NCBI GenBank assembly: GCA_903927495.1
Contig: CAIYNH010000842.1
Location: 1 to 6,054, forward strand
Direction: 5' to 3'
Length of the DNA: 6,054 bases
DNA from: an uncultured beta proteobacterium
Lineage (GTDB): Bacteria; Pseudomonadota; Gammaproteobacteria; Burkholderiales; Burkholderiaceae_C
Shown here: piece after piece, positions 1-5,954 of the stretch
How the letters are laid out: each line of letters begins with the position of its first letter
Numbering within the stretch: position 1 is the stretch's first letter
Translations under genes and position numbers: made by a program
The notes under the pieces: generated by a model
Database searches by the model: none
Told to the model about the DNA's origin: nothing
The model's input: the letters and a program-made list of their open reading frames with translations, nothing else

Positions 1-743
1 ATCATGCCGGTGGCACCGCGAAAGTAGTCAGCAATAAAGTCATAAGGTGAAACCGCATTGACACCATTGATCAGCGGAAAGCCCTGGGCACCAACGCGCT
101 GTACAAACTCGGCGTGATGGGCAAATAGTTGATCGACCTCGTCGGCCGCACGAGCCAGCTTTTCAAAGGCATCGCGCACGCCCGGTTTGGCAAACGGCCG
201 GATGCCGTTGATGAGGCGGAAATAGTGCAAGCCCGGAAATATGGGCAATTGATCCAGACCCTCAAAGGCGCTGGCCACGCGCGGCAGGTACTTTTGCAGG
301 TAAAAGCCAGTCGGATCAAAAATAAAGTCGTCGTATTCATCGGCAAACATGTACTCGCGGTCCAGGTACTGGAAGGGCTGGTGATCACCCACACCATGGC
401 CTGGCCACTGCAATTGTTTGAAGCCGATGGCTTCCAGTGAGCGCCCCGAGGCAATGCCAGCAACCAGCGGGCTGCAGGCATCGGGCTCAAATTCCAGCAC
501 CGCACGCTCGGCAATGGCTTTGGTTTTTTCGTAGTCGTACATCAGCTCCTTGCAGCTGATGTTGCCGTATTTGGCGAGCCAGAAGGTCGCGTACAGCGCC
601 ACGGGCATGCGATCGGGTTGGCGCAGTTCGACGCAGTCCAAGATGCGCTGCCAGCGGGCATCGTAGGCGAACTTGGCTTGCGGGCTCTGTTCGATTGGGG
701 CACGGCTGGCATCTGCTGCCGGGGTGTCGTTGGAGTGGCTCAT
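1..743 (-). CDS. URO-D-fold corrinoid-dependent methyltransferase (partial, C-terminus outside window)
   Basis: An open frame reads from ATG at 743 to the left edge without a stop, giving 247 residues of the N-terminal part. It resembles the uroporphyrinogen decarboxylase superfamily, in particular the branch that moves methyl groups to or from corrinoid proteins (MtaA/MtbA/CmuA-type). Visible features are an N-terminal extension of about 25 residues, a WQRILDCVELRQPDRMPV segment (31-48) typical of the start of the URO-D barrel, a DDFIFDPTGFYLQKYLPR segment (138-155), and a VNAVSPYDFIADYFRG segment (228-243). The metal- or corrinoid-facing C-terminal residues lie outside the window, so activity cannot be confirmed. 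The start overlaps the stop of the corrinoid protein gene by 4 bp (ATGA), and a GGGAG ribosome site (751-755) sits 7 nt upstream. This tight coupling to a corrinoid protein is the main reason to call a methyltransferase rather than haem-pathway HemE, which starts differently and has no such neighbour. Methyl donor or acceptor is unknown. Confidence 0.85.
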   Translation of the reverse strand, partial: MSHSNDTPAADASRAPIEQSPQAKFAYDARWQRILDCVELRQPDRMPVALYATFWLAKYGNISCKELMYDYEKTKAIAERAVLEFEPDACSPLVAGIASGRSLEAIGFKQLQWPGHGVGDHQPFQYLDREYMFADEYDDFIFDPTGFYLQKYLPRVASAFEGLDQLPIFPGLHYFRLINGIRPFAKPGVRDAFEKLARAADEVDQLFAHHAEFVQRVGAQGFPLINGVNAVSPYDFIADYFRGATGM

Positions 744-1402
744 GCGGTCGCTCCCAGCCATTTTTTGCACAAGTGCACGGCCTCGACCGCGTTCACGCCA
801 AAGGCATCTGCGCCGGTGTATTTGCGCACCGTTTCATCGATCTGGCCGCCGCCAATCATAATTTTGAACTTGCTGCGCATGCCTTCGGACTCGAAGGCAG
901 CGATGGTCTCTTTCATCGACTCGAACGCCAGCGTCAGAAAACCCGACAGGCCAACGACGTCGGGCTGGTAGGCATTGATCTCCTGGATGAAGGTCTTGAC
1001 AGGCACGTCGATGCCGATGTCCTTGACCTCAAAACCATTGATGTCGAGCATAAAACTAACGATGTTTTTGCCGATGTAATGCAGGTCGCCATGCACCGTG
1101 CCGATCAGCACCTTGCCGAGCTTCTTGGTCTCCTCGCCAGGGCCTTGCTTGATCAGCGGTTTGGCCACCTTGCCAATGGTGTCGAGCATCTCACCCGCCA
1201 GCACCAGTTCGGGCAGAAAGTATTCGCCTTCCTCAAAGCGCTTGCCCACAATGTCCATGGCAGCGCGGCACAGCTCCAGTACACGCATTGGATTGGCACC
1301 TTCTTCCAACAGCATTTTGTTGGACAGAGCCAGTGCGTCGTCCTCGTTCATATCCGACAGCCACTCCACCAGTTGCTGTTCTTGTGCATTCATGTTGTCC
1401 AT
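740..1402 (-). CDS. Cobalamin-binding corrinoid protein (MtaC/MtbC/MtgC-like)
   Basis: This 220-residue protein is a free-standing methyl carrier of the two-domain corrinoid family. Residues about 5-90 form the helical cap domain (FEEGEYFLPELVLAGEML at 56-73 is the family hallmark). Residues about 95-220 form the Rossmann-like B12 domain, with the base-off ligand motif D106-L-H108-Y-I-G111, LSG at 152-154 and IGGGQ at 183-187. H108 is the expected lower cobalt ligand. The protein would carry a methyl group on Co between a substrate methyltransferase and an acceptor system in the cytoplasm; the URO-D protein encoded directly downstream is the obvious partner. I chose ATG 1402 because AAGGAG lies 10 nt upstream. 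An in-frame ATG at 1438 would add 12 residues but overlap the preceding gene by 10 bp, and a further ATG lies at 1393. The family is certain; the specific substrate is not. Confidence 0.93.
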   Translation of the reverse strand: MDNMNAQEQQLVEWLSDMNEDDALALSNKMLLEEGANPMRVLELCRAAMDIVGKRFEEGEYFLPELVLAGEMLDTIGKVAKPLIKQGPGEETKKLGKVLIGTVHGDLHYIGKNIVSFMLDINGFEVKDIGIDVPVKTFIQEINAYQPDVVGLSGFLTLAFESMKETIAAFESEGMRSKFKIMIGGGQIDETVRKYTGADAFGVNAVEAVHLCKKWLGATA

Positions 1403-1412
1403 GTTCGGGGGT

Positions 1413-1418
1413 CTCCTT
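1413..1418 (-). promoter_or_regulatory. Ribosome binding site fixing the corrinoid protein start
   Basis: AAGGAG on the minus strand, 10 nt before ATG 1402. It favours this start over the upstream in-frame ATG at 1438, which precedes the ribosome site and overlaps the MTHFR stop codon. Confidence 0.7.
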
Positions 1419-1428
1419 GGGTTAAAAA

Positions 1429-2844
1429 TTAGCTGCAACGCAAACGGGCATGCCGACGCAGATCGCTTTCGGCAATGATTTCGGCCAGCACATCCTCGTT
1501 CTTGTGGCCCATCACGTGAACGCCGGCAATGCCCTCGATATTGGCCAGTGCCCGGATGGTTTCAATGCAAATCTGCTTGGCCTGGGCTTTTTGATCAGTC
1601 GCGGCAGCGATGCGTGCGAGTAGCGCTGGGGGGATGTGAACACCGGGTACATGGTCGGCCATCCATTTCAGTGCCTTGGCGCTGCTCAGCGTGCCTACGC
1701 CAACGATGATGTGTGCGCGCTGGTGCAATTCACGTTGCCGCACCAGTTTCATAAATTCCTCCAGCAGTGCGAGGTCAAAACAGAATTGGGTTTGAATGAA
1801 GCGCGCACCGGCGACGATCTTCTTTTCAAGGTTGGCAATGCGGTCGCCAAATGGGGGCACAAATGGATTGGCGCTTGCGCCAATGAACAGGTCGGGAGCC
1901 GTCAACAGCTTACGCCCCGAGGCGTATTCGCCCCGATCACACATGCCTCTGGCAATGTGCAGCAGCGACACCGCATCAAGATCAAACACAGGTTTGGCTT
2001 GGGGGTGGTCGCCCTGGCTGACATCGTCGCCAGTCAGACACAGGATGTTTTGCACCCCCAAGGCGGCAGCGCCCAGAATGTCGCCCTGGATGGCAATGCG
2101 GTTGCGATCCCTGCAGGCAATTTGGTAAACCGGTGCAAAGCCATGGGCAGACAGAATCGCCGAGGCAGCCACGCTCGACATATGGCAGTTGCCGCCAGCG
2201 CCGTCAGTGATGTTGATGGCATCGACCAAGCCCTTGAAGGGCCGTGCACGGGCCAGCAAAATCTCTGGGTCAGCCGAGTCAGGGGGTGCTACTTCCACGG
2301 TCACCACAAACCGGCCCGAGCGGCATGCTTGCTCCAGTGTGCTCTGTTGCGACTGTGGCGTTATTCGCTCGCCCACGGGTGGCTGGAAGCTGGGGTCGGG
2401 TCGGCCCGCAATGACCTGAATCCAACTGGAGCTGCCACGTTTACGTTGGTCAATGGCCGGCAGCAGCGGGGTTGGATGGGCCAAGTGGTCGCTCGCAACA
2501 CGTTTGGTGCCCTCGGTCGCCTCAACCCAGGCACAGCGAATTTCTGCTTTAACTTCGCAATGGCCGTTGGCACGAACGCCACCACAGGGTCCGTTGCGCA
2601 TTTCCTTGGCGCAGTTCATGGGGCAGGCCATGCCCGTGGCCGACAGCACGCACTGACCGCACATGCGGCAATCAAACAGCAACTGCTTGGCACTTTGCTC
2701 CAGCGGATGCAGAAGCTTTTCGGCAGCAACAGGGCCCAGGCTGCGCACGACCGGAGCGAGCATGGGTGCCAGCCATGAAAAGAAGTCATAGACCCGGCGC
2801 AAGCCTCGGGCGTGGCGGACAGACCAGTAGCGCAGAGTTTGCAT
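1429..2844 (-). CDS. metF: Methylenetetrahydrofolate reductase with N-terminal MetV-like cysteine-rich domain
   Basis: The 471-residue protein has two parts. Residues about 50-110 hold eight cysteines (C59, C62, C65, C74, C78, C87, C96, C104) with RMCGQC and GPCGG motifs. This matches the zinc-type domain of acetogen MetV and of 'MTHFR C-terminal' domains, here placed at the N-terminus. Residues about 168-465 are a MetF flavin barrel: VEVAPP (183-188, E184 the likely catalytic acid), NITDGAGG (211-218), CRDRNRIAIQGDILGAAALG (244-263), LCLTGDD (268-274), QTQFCFD (351-357). It interconverts methylene- and methyl-tetrahydrofolate. A standard MetF has about 290-300 residues; the extra length is the cysteine domain plus a poorly conserved linker (about 110-167). 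In acetogens MetV connects MetF to redox partners other than NADH, so the electron donor here may not be NAD(P)H; that is inference. Position just ahead of the corrinoid and methyltransferase genes suggests a role in methyl flow between folate and corrinoid. No good ribosome site is visible before ATG 2844. Confidence 0.9.
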   Translation of the reverse strand: MQTLRYWSVRHARGLRRVYDFFSWLAPMLAPVVRSLGPVAAEKLLHPLEQSAKQLLFDCRMCGQCVLSATGMACPMNCAKEMRNGPCGGVRANGHCEVKAEIRCAWVEATEGTKRVASDHLAHPTPLLPAIDQRKRGSSSWIQVIAGRPDPSFQPPVGERITPQSQQSTLEQACRSGRFVVTVEVAPPDSADPEILLARARPFKGLVDAINITDGAGGNCHMSSVAASAILSAHGFAPVYQIACRDRNRIAIQGDILGAAALGVQNILCLTGDDVSQGDHPQAKPVFDLDAVSLLHIARGMCDRGEYASGRKLLTAPDLFIGASANPFVPPFGDRIANLEKKIVAGARFIQTQFCFDLALLEEFMKLVRQRELHQRAHIIVGVGTLSSAKALKWMADHVPGVHIPPALLARIAAATDQKAQAKQICIETIRALANIEGIAGVHVMGHKNEDVLAEIIAESDLRRHARLRCS

Positions 2845-2867
2845 CGGATTGAATGCTCAGCTGTCGC

Positions 2868-3854
2868 TCAGGCCGCCTTGGCGGCATCGGCACGGTAGGC
2901 CGAATCCAGCGTGATCGTGCCGCTGGCGCGCGACACGCAAACACAGATGCGTTTATTTTGCTGCTTTTCGGAGTCGCTCAAGAACACGTCGCGGTGGTCT
3001 ATCTGACCTTCGCTGGCCAGCACATCCATGACGCACAGACCACATTCGCCACGACGGCAGTTGTGCAAAACCTGCACACCGGCCATTTCAAGGGCTTCCA
3101 AAATACTGACATCGGCTGCTACCGTTAACTGCAACTGCTGGCGTGGAATAGTCACTTGAAATGCATGTGCAGCCAGGCGGCCACTGCTGCCAAAAGTCTC
3201 GAATCGCAAGTCTGCACGTGGGCGCTGCGCTTTAGCCCACGCCGATCTGGCCGCCTCCAGCATCGCGTTCGGTCCGCACACCAACAATTGCCCTCCCACC
3301 GGCAAAGCGGAGATTTCCATTGGGAAATCAAGCCTTTGCTGCTCTGACGAAACAAAGGTTTGAAAACCCTCACCCAGGGTTTGGCGCAGTAGCGCTGCAT
3401 AGGCCAGTTCTTCGGCGCTGCGGGCACTCAGCAGCATCCGCACCGGGGCTGGCCGCTGGGCCAGCGCTTGCGCCATCCGCAGCAGCGCAGTCACACCAAT
3501 ACCGCCTGCGACCAAAAGGTAAGCCGGTGCCGTGAGATCCAGCGGGAAAAAATTTTGCGGTTCACCAATGCGCACACGTTCACCTACACGCAAGCGCCAC
3601 ATGGCCAAGGAACCGCCACGCCCGTCAGGCAGGCGTTTGACCGCGACCCGGTAAGTCGAGGCATCGGCTTGACTGATCAAGGAGTAGCTGCGGGTCTGGT
3701 GCTTGCCATCTAGCAGCAATTGAAAAGGCAAATGACTGCCAGGGCCATGCCACAGCGCTGGTGCGCTGAGTTGAAGGGTAAATTCGCGCACCGTCGGCGT
3801 GATGTCGCAGAAAGAAGTCACGATGGCTTCAGACCAATGGTTTGTGGCTCGCAT
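2868..3854 (-). CDS. VanB-like oxygenase reductase (FMN, NAD(P), plant-type [2Fe-2S])
   Basis: This 328-residue protein has the usual length and layout of class IA phthalate-dioxygenase-reductase/VanB enzymes, which pass electrons from NAD(P)H to a Rieske oxygenase. The FMN-binding barrel (about 8-105) has RSYSL (55-59). The nucleotide domain (about 110-225) has VAGGIGVT (115-122) and CGPNAML (193-199). The C-terminal ferredoxin domain (about 232-320) carries the cluster ligands C266, C271, C274 and C304 (Cx4Cx2Cx29C). All key residues are present, so it should be active. The oxygenase it would serve is encoded two genes upstream, with the regulator gene between them. Its ribosome site AAGGGAG overlaps the regulator's stop codon, implying translational coupling. 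It might also reduce other partners in this operon, such as the corrinoid protein, but nothing in the sequence shows that. Confidence 0.93.
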   Translation of the reverse strand: MRATNHWSEAIVTSFCDITPTVREFTLQLSAPALWHGPGSHLPFQLLLDGKHQTRSYSLISQADASTYRVAVKRLPDGRGGSLAMWRLRVGERVRIGEPQNFFPLDLTAPAYLLVAGGIGVTALLRMAQALAQRPAPVRMLLSARSAEELAYAALLRQTLGEGFQTFVSSEQQRLDFPMEISALPVGGQLLVCGPNAMLEAARSAWAKAQRPRADLRFETFGSSGRLAAHAFQVTIPRQQLQLTVAADVSILEALEMAGVQVLHNCRRGECGLCVMDVLASEGQIDHRDVFLSDSEKQQNKRICVCVSRASGTITLDSAYRADAAKAA

Positions 3855-3860
3855 CGAAGT

Positions 3861-3867
3861 CTCCCTT
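3861..3867 (-). promoter_or_regulatory. Ribosome binding site of the reductase gene, overlapping the gntR stop codon
   Basis: The minus strand reads TAAGGGAG, where TAA is the regulator's stop and AAGGGAG is the ribosome site, 6 nt before ATG 3854. The overlap suggests coupled translation of regulator and reductase. Confidence 0.7.
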
Positions 3868-4678
3868 AGCTGCGTTTGCGAATCAGCCGGACGCCGGGCA
3901 TCTGGTCAATGCGCTGGCTCTGTACCACGTCGCGCAGGTTGCGTTGGGCAATGCGGGAGTGCTCGCGCATCAAGCTTTCGGCGCGTGAGCCTTCGCGCCG
4001 GTCTATCGCATCCAGCACTTGCCAGTGCTGGTCTTGTGCCACGATCAGCCGGTCGCGGGCCTTTTCAGAGTTGGCCTGCATCAGGACAAACCCGGAAGGC
4101 GAGGCAAACGGCAAACTCGAGACACGTTCGAGCTCCTTGGAGATTACCGCGCTACCTGCCATTTCACTTAATAGCGCGTGAAATTGGGCATTCAGCGTAA
4201 CGTAGCGTGAAAACGCCTCATCGTTAAGTGCGCTCTGGCTGAGCACCGTGTCGATGCTGCGCAAGCAGTCACGTGCTTCGCTGAGCAGCACAGGCGCTGC
4301 ACCTCTTTCTGCCGCTAGTCGGGCGCACAGACCCTCAAGCGTGCCGCGCAACTCTATCGATTCAGACACATCACGCTCTGAAAATGTCTTGACGGCGTAG
4401 CCACCATTGGGCAGTGCGTCCAGCAGGCCCTCTTGCTCCAAGCGCATCAGTGCTGCCCGGATCGGGGTGCGTGAGAAACCCAGCTTGTCGACGATCGACA
4501 ATTCCGCAATTCGCGCGCCTCCTGCCAATTCGCCTGACAAAATTAACTCCCGCAAGCGCAGCAATGCCTGAACCTGGGCGCTGGCAGGTGCCATTTCCGC
4601 CGTAGATTTAGCGAAATTTATGGCGTTATCACTAGTGCCACTAGCATCACAAGCTATTGAATAAGTAGCATTTTTCAT
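3866..4678 (-). CDS. GntR-family transcriptional regulator, FadR/FCD subfamily
   Basis: The longest frame encodes 270 residues. An N-terminal winged helix-turn-helix (about 34-98) includes LRELILSGELAGGARIAEL (42-60) and the recognition segment GFSRTPIRAALMRLEQEGLL (67-86). The C-terminal helical FCD effector domain (about 103-250) has H167, H218 and H240 at the metal-binding positions; the usual aspartate four residues before the first histidine is N163 here. Such proteins typically repress neighbouring catabolic operons and release DNA on binding a small carboxylate or similar ligand. Sitting between oxygenase and reductase genes, it probably controls this cluster. The start is uncertain: residues 1-28 are encoded by AT-rich DNA with a palindrome and have no family resemblance, and ATG 4594 (MAPASAQVQALL) would give a 242-residue protein of normal length with a weak GGCGGA site. 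The coordinates give the longer form. Confidence 0.92.
   Translation of the reverse strand: MKNATYSIACDASGTSDNAINFAKSTAEMAPASAQVQALLRLRELILSGELAGGARIAELSIVDKLGFSRTPIRAALMRLEQEGLLDALPNGGYAVKTFSERDVSESIELRGTLEGLCARLAAERGAAPVLLSEARDCLRSIDTVLSQSALNDEAFSRYVTLNAQFHALLSEMAGSAVISKELERVSSLPFASPSGFVLMQANSEKARDRLIVAQDQHWQVLDAIDRREGSRAESLMREHSRIAQRNLRDVVQSQRIDQMPGVRLIRKRS
4625..4652 (-). promoter_or_regulatory. Possible internal promoter with operator-like palindrome at the gntR 5' end
   Basis: Positions 4632-4644 form a perfect palindrome, CTAGTG-C-CACTAG. On the minus strand it lies inside the 16-nt spacer between TTGTGA (4652-4647; 4/6 match to a sigma70 -35) and GATAAC (4630-4625; 4/6 match to a -10). 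A protein bound there would block the promoter, as in autoregulation. The patch is AT-rich compared with its surroundings. It makes sense only if the regulator starts at ATG 4594. Both boxes are weak, so chance is a real alternative. Confidence 0.35.
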
Positions 4679-4691
4679 GATCTTTTGAGTC

Positions 4692-5813
4692 TCAGACAGT
4701 TGCGTGAATCGGAATCACCTGGCCCGCCGTCTGCTGCGGTGCCTGCTCGCGCGTCACCAGTGCGTCAATCAAGCGGCGTGACCACATTGAGCCGGCGTCA
4801 ATGTTGAGGTTGTAGAAGGTGTGCTCAGGATGCTCGTTGATGGCGATTTGTTGGGCCTCCAGAATGAGCTCGTCTTCGCGAAAGATACTTGCCACACCTT
4901 CGCGCAGTTTGTGCGTCAGCGCTTGCTCGCCAAGGCAATAGTTTCGCGCAAAGGCCCAGAAGTACAAACAGCTGCCATCAGTCTCGGGGGTGATGGTATT
5001 GAGAACAAAGCCGTTAACACCCTGGCTGCGATTGCTCAATGTCTGATCGCCGGCGTTGGCACCGGGTGGTACTGCGCCAATGCCGGTTGGTGCCACCCCC
5101 ACGTCAATCGTGACGGTGCATGGTGCTTCAAACCGAATGATTTGCCAGCGATCTACCGGGCCCTGATAGGCGCGAGCATGTTTGAGTTGACCGGCCCAAA
5201 ACGGGGGTGCCTCAATGTTTTCCATCCAGCGCGTCACGGTGGCACTGCGGTCGCCATGGGTTGCAACAAACGGTGCCTCGGCGACTGCCAATTGGCCAAT
5301 GCTGGAGCCGTGTACAAAGGTTTCGTGGGTCAGGTCCATGAGGTTGTCAACGACCAGGCGGTAGTCGCACTTGACTTTGATCATCTTGCCATCGCCGGCC
5401 CATGCGGGGTCATCGTTCCAGTGCAGGTCAGGCACCAGTGCAGGGTCAGCTTGGGCCGGATCGCCGGGCCAAATCCAGACAAAACGGTGGCGTTCAAGCA
5501 CGGGATAACTGCGCACGCAGGCCGAAGGGTTGAGTGTTTCCTGGCTTGGCATGCGGGTGCAACGTCCCTGTGCATTGAAGACCAGTCCGTGATAGGCGCA
5601 GCGGAGTTCGTCGCCCTCGAGTTGCCCCATGGACAAGGGCAGTAGCCGATGCCAGCATGCATCTTCCAGCGCTACGGGCGCGCCGTCCAGCTTGCGGTAG
5701 AGCACCAGTTTTTGCTTGCATATCGTGCGTGGTAACAGGCTGTGCACCAGTTCTACGTCATATGCGGCGGCGTACCACGCATTGAGCGGGAAAGTTGATT
5801 TAGTAGGCATCAT
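4692..5813 (-). CDS. VanA-like Rieske non-haem iron oxygenase (probable demethylase)
   Basis: The 373-residue protein is the oxygenase component of a two-component Rieske system of the vanillate O-demethylase / dicamba monooxygenase type. The Rieske domain (about 7-115) has the [2Fe-2S] ligands C53, H55, C72 and H75 (CWH...CAYHG). The catalytic domain has the mononuclear iron motif NLMDLTHETFVH (157-168), with iron ligands H163 and H168, bridging D160 between the two iron centres, and probably D314 in FREDELILEAQ (311-321) as third ligand. The C-terminal part resembles the VanA C-terminal domain. Family members mostly remove O-methyl groups as formaldehyde, but some hydroxylate or N-demethylate, so the substrate is open. 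It would take electrons from the VanB-like protein of the same cluster. It is the first gene after the divergent regulatory region. The start is MMPTKSTFPL; a second ATG follows at 5810, and neither has a strong ribosome site. Confidence 0.92.
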   Translation of the reverse strand: MMPTKSTFPLNAWYAAAYDVELVHSLLPRTICKQKLVLYRKLDGAPVALEDACWHRLLPLSMGQLEGDELRCAYHGLVFNAQGRCTRMPSQETLNPSACVRSYPVLERHRFVWIWPGDPAQADPALVPDLHWNDDPAWAGDGKMIKVKCDYRLVVDNLMDLTHETFVHGSSIGQLAVAEAPFVATHGDRSATVTRWMENIEAPPFWAGQLKHARAYQGPVDRWQIIRFEAPCTVTIDVGVAPTGIGAVPPGANAGDQTLSNRSQGVNGFVLNTITPETDGSCLYFWAFARNYCLGEQALTHKLREGVASIFREDELILEAQQIAINEHPEHTFYNLNIDAGSMWSRRLIDALVTREQAPQQTAGQVIPIHATV

Positions 5814-5821
5814 GGATACTC

Positions 5822-5833
5822 ATTGTACACAAT
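5822..5833. promoter_or_regulatory. Operator candidate O1 (ATTGT-AC-ACAAT)
   Basis: Inverted repeat with perfect 5-bp arms and a 2-bp spacer, starting 9 bp upstream of the oxygenase start codon. The TTGT..ACAA form is of the general shape bound by FadR/FCD-type GntR regulators, one of which is encoded in the operon. At this position a bound protein would block transcription or its early elongation. Assignment to that regulator is inference. Confidence 0.5.
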
Positions 5834-5840
5834 ACGACAA

Positions 5841-5856
5841 TTTATTGGCTAATAAA
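5841..5856. repeat. Inverted repeat TTTATT-GGCT-AATAAA
   Basis: Perfect 6-bp arms around a 4-bp centre, between the two operator candidates. It may be a protein-binding site or a by-product of AT-rich composition; arm sequence differs from O1 and O2. Confidence 0.4.
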
Positions 5857-5857
5857 G

Positions 5858-5871
5858 TGCCAAATATGGCA
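5858..5871. repeat. Inverted repeat TGCCA-AATA-TGGCA
   Basis: Perfect 5-bp arms around AATA. The G/C-containing arms make it less likely to arise by AT-bias than its neighbour. It could bind a second regulator, for example one for the MetE-like gene; none is encoded in the window. Confidence 0.4.
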
Positions 5872-5884
5872 AATAAGTTCAATT

Positions 5885-5896
5885 ATTGTATTCAAT
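5885..5896. promoter_or_regulatory. Operator candidate O2 (ATTGTATTCAAT)
   Basis: Differs from O1 at only 2 of 12 positions, both in the centre or inner arm, and keeps ATTG...CAAT symmetry. Its centre is 63 bp from that of O1. An 11-bp part (TATTCAATAGC, 5889-5899) recurs in inverted orientation at 4653-4663, at the gntR 5' end. It lies on the MetE-like gene's side of the region, so it could control that gene or co-operate with O1 by looping. Confidence 0.45.
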
Positions 5897-5944
5897 AGCA
5901 AATTTTAAAAATGCTTTAACATCGGATGCGCCCCTAAAAACACT

Positions 5945-5948
5945 GGAG
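5945..5948 (+). promoter_or_regulatory. Ribosome binding site of the MetE-like gene
   Basis: GGAG, 6 nt before ATG 5955. It supports this start, which also coincides with the conserved beginning of the family. Confidence 0.75.
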
Positions 5949-5954
5949 AACATC

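Larger units (their letters stand above)
5814..5954. promoter_or_regulatory. Divergent AT-rich promoter/operator region
   Basis: This 141-bp stretch separates the minus-strand oxygenase operon from the plus-strand MetE-like gene and must hold both promoters. It is clearly AT-rich relative to the flanking genes and contains four inverted repeats (5822-5833, 5841-5856, 5858-5871, 5885-5896). A TACAAT hexamer (minus strand, 5827-5822) is a 5/6 match to a -10 but has no convincing -35. I could not assign precise promoters in either direction. No RNA gene, riboswitch or terminator was recognised here. Confidence 0.75.

Noticed and set aside
71..514. Minus-strand open frame of 147 codons at the left end
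   Set aside because: It is in a different frame from the URO-D-like reading frame, which runs open from 743 to the edge and shows family sequence throughout.
1..743. Housekeeping HemE (uroporphyrinogen decarboxylase)
   Set aside because: The N-terminal sequence lacks the HemE start pattern, and the gene overlaps a corrinoid protein gene by 4 bp, as expected for a methyltransferase partner.
695..1432. Plus-strand open frame (245 codons) opposite the corrinoid protein gene
   Set aside because: The minus strand carries the DLHYIG B12 motif and a good ribosome site; the plus-strand product is His/Leu-rich mirror sequence without a known fold.
1403..1438. Corrinoid protein start at ATG 1438
   Set aside because: It would overlap the MTHFR gene by 10 bp and lies upstream of the strong AAGGAG site that serves ATG 1402; the extra residues do not look like the family N-terminus.
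1636..2778. Long plus-strand open frame (380 codons) opposite the MTHFR gene
   Set aside because: It lies wholly antisense to a gene with clear MetF and cysteine-domain motifs, and its translation shows no recognisable domain. It is explained by the codon bias of the real gene.
4821..5645. Plus-strand open frame (274 codons) opposite the Rieske oxygenase gene
   Set aside because: Antisense to a gene with all iron and cluster ligands in place; the translation has no family features.
5716..5898. Short plus-strand open frame crossing the divergent region
   Set aside because: It starts inside the oxygenase gene antisense, has no ribosome site of note, and its tail is AT-rich regulatory DNA.
5814..5954. 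Cobalamin riboswitch or S-box-type leader ahead of the operon or MetE-like gene
   Set aside because: The region is only 141 bp, AT-rich and shared by two promoters. I see no conserved riboswitch core, and the oxygenase-side leader is too short.
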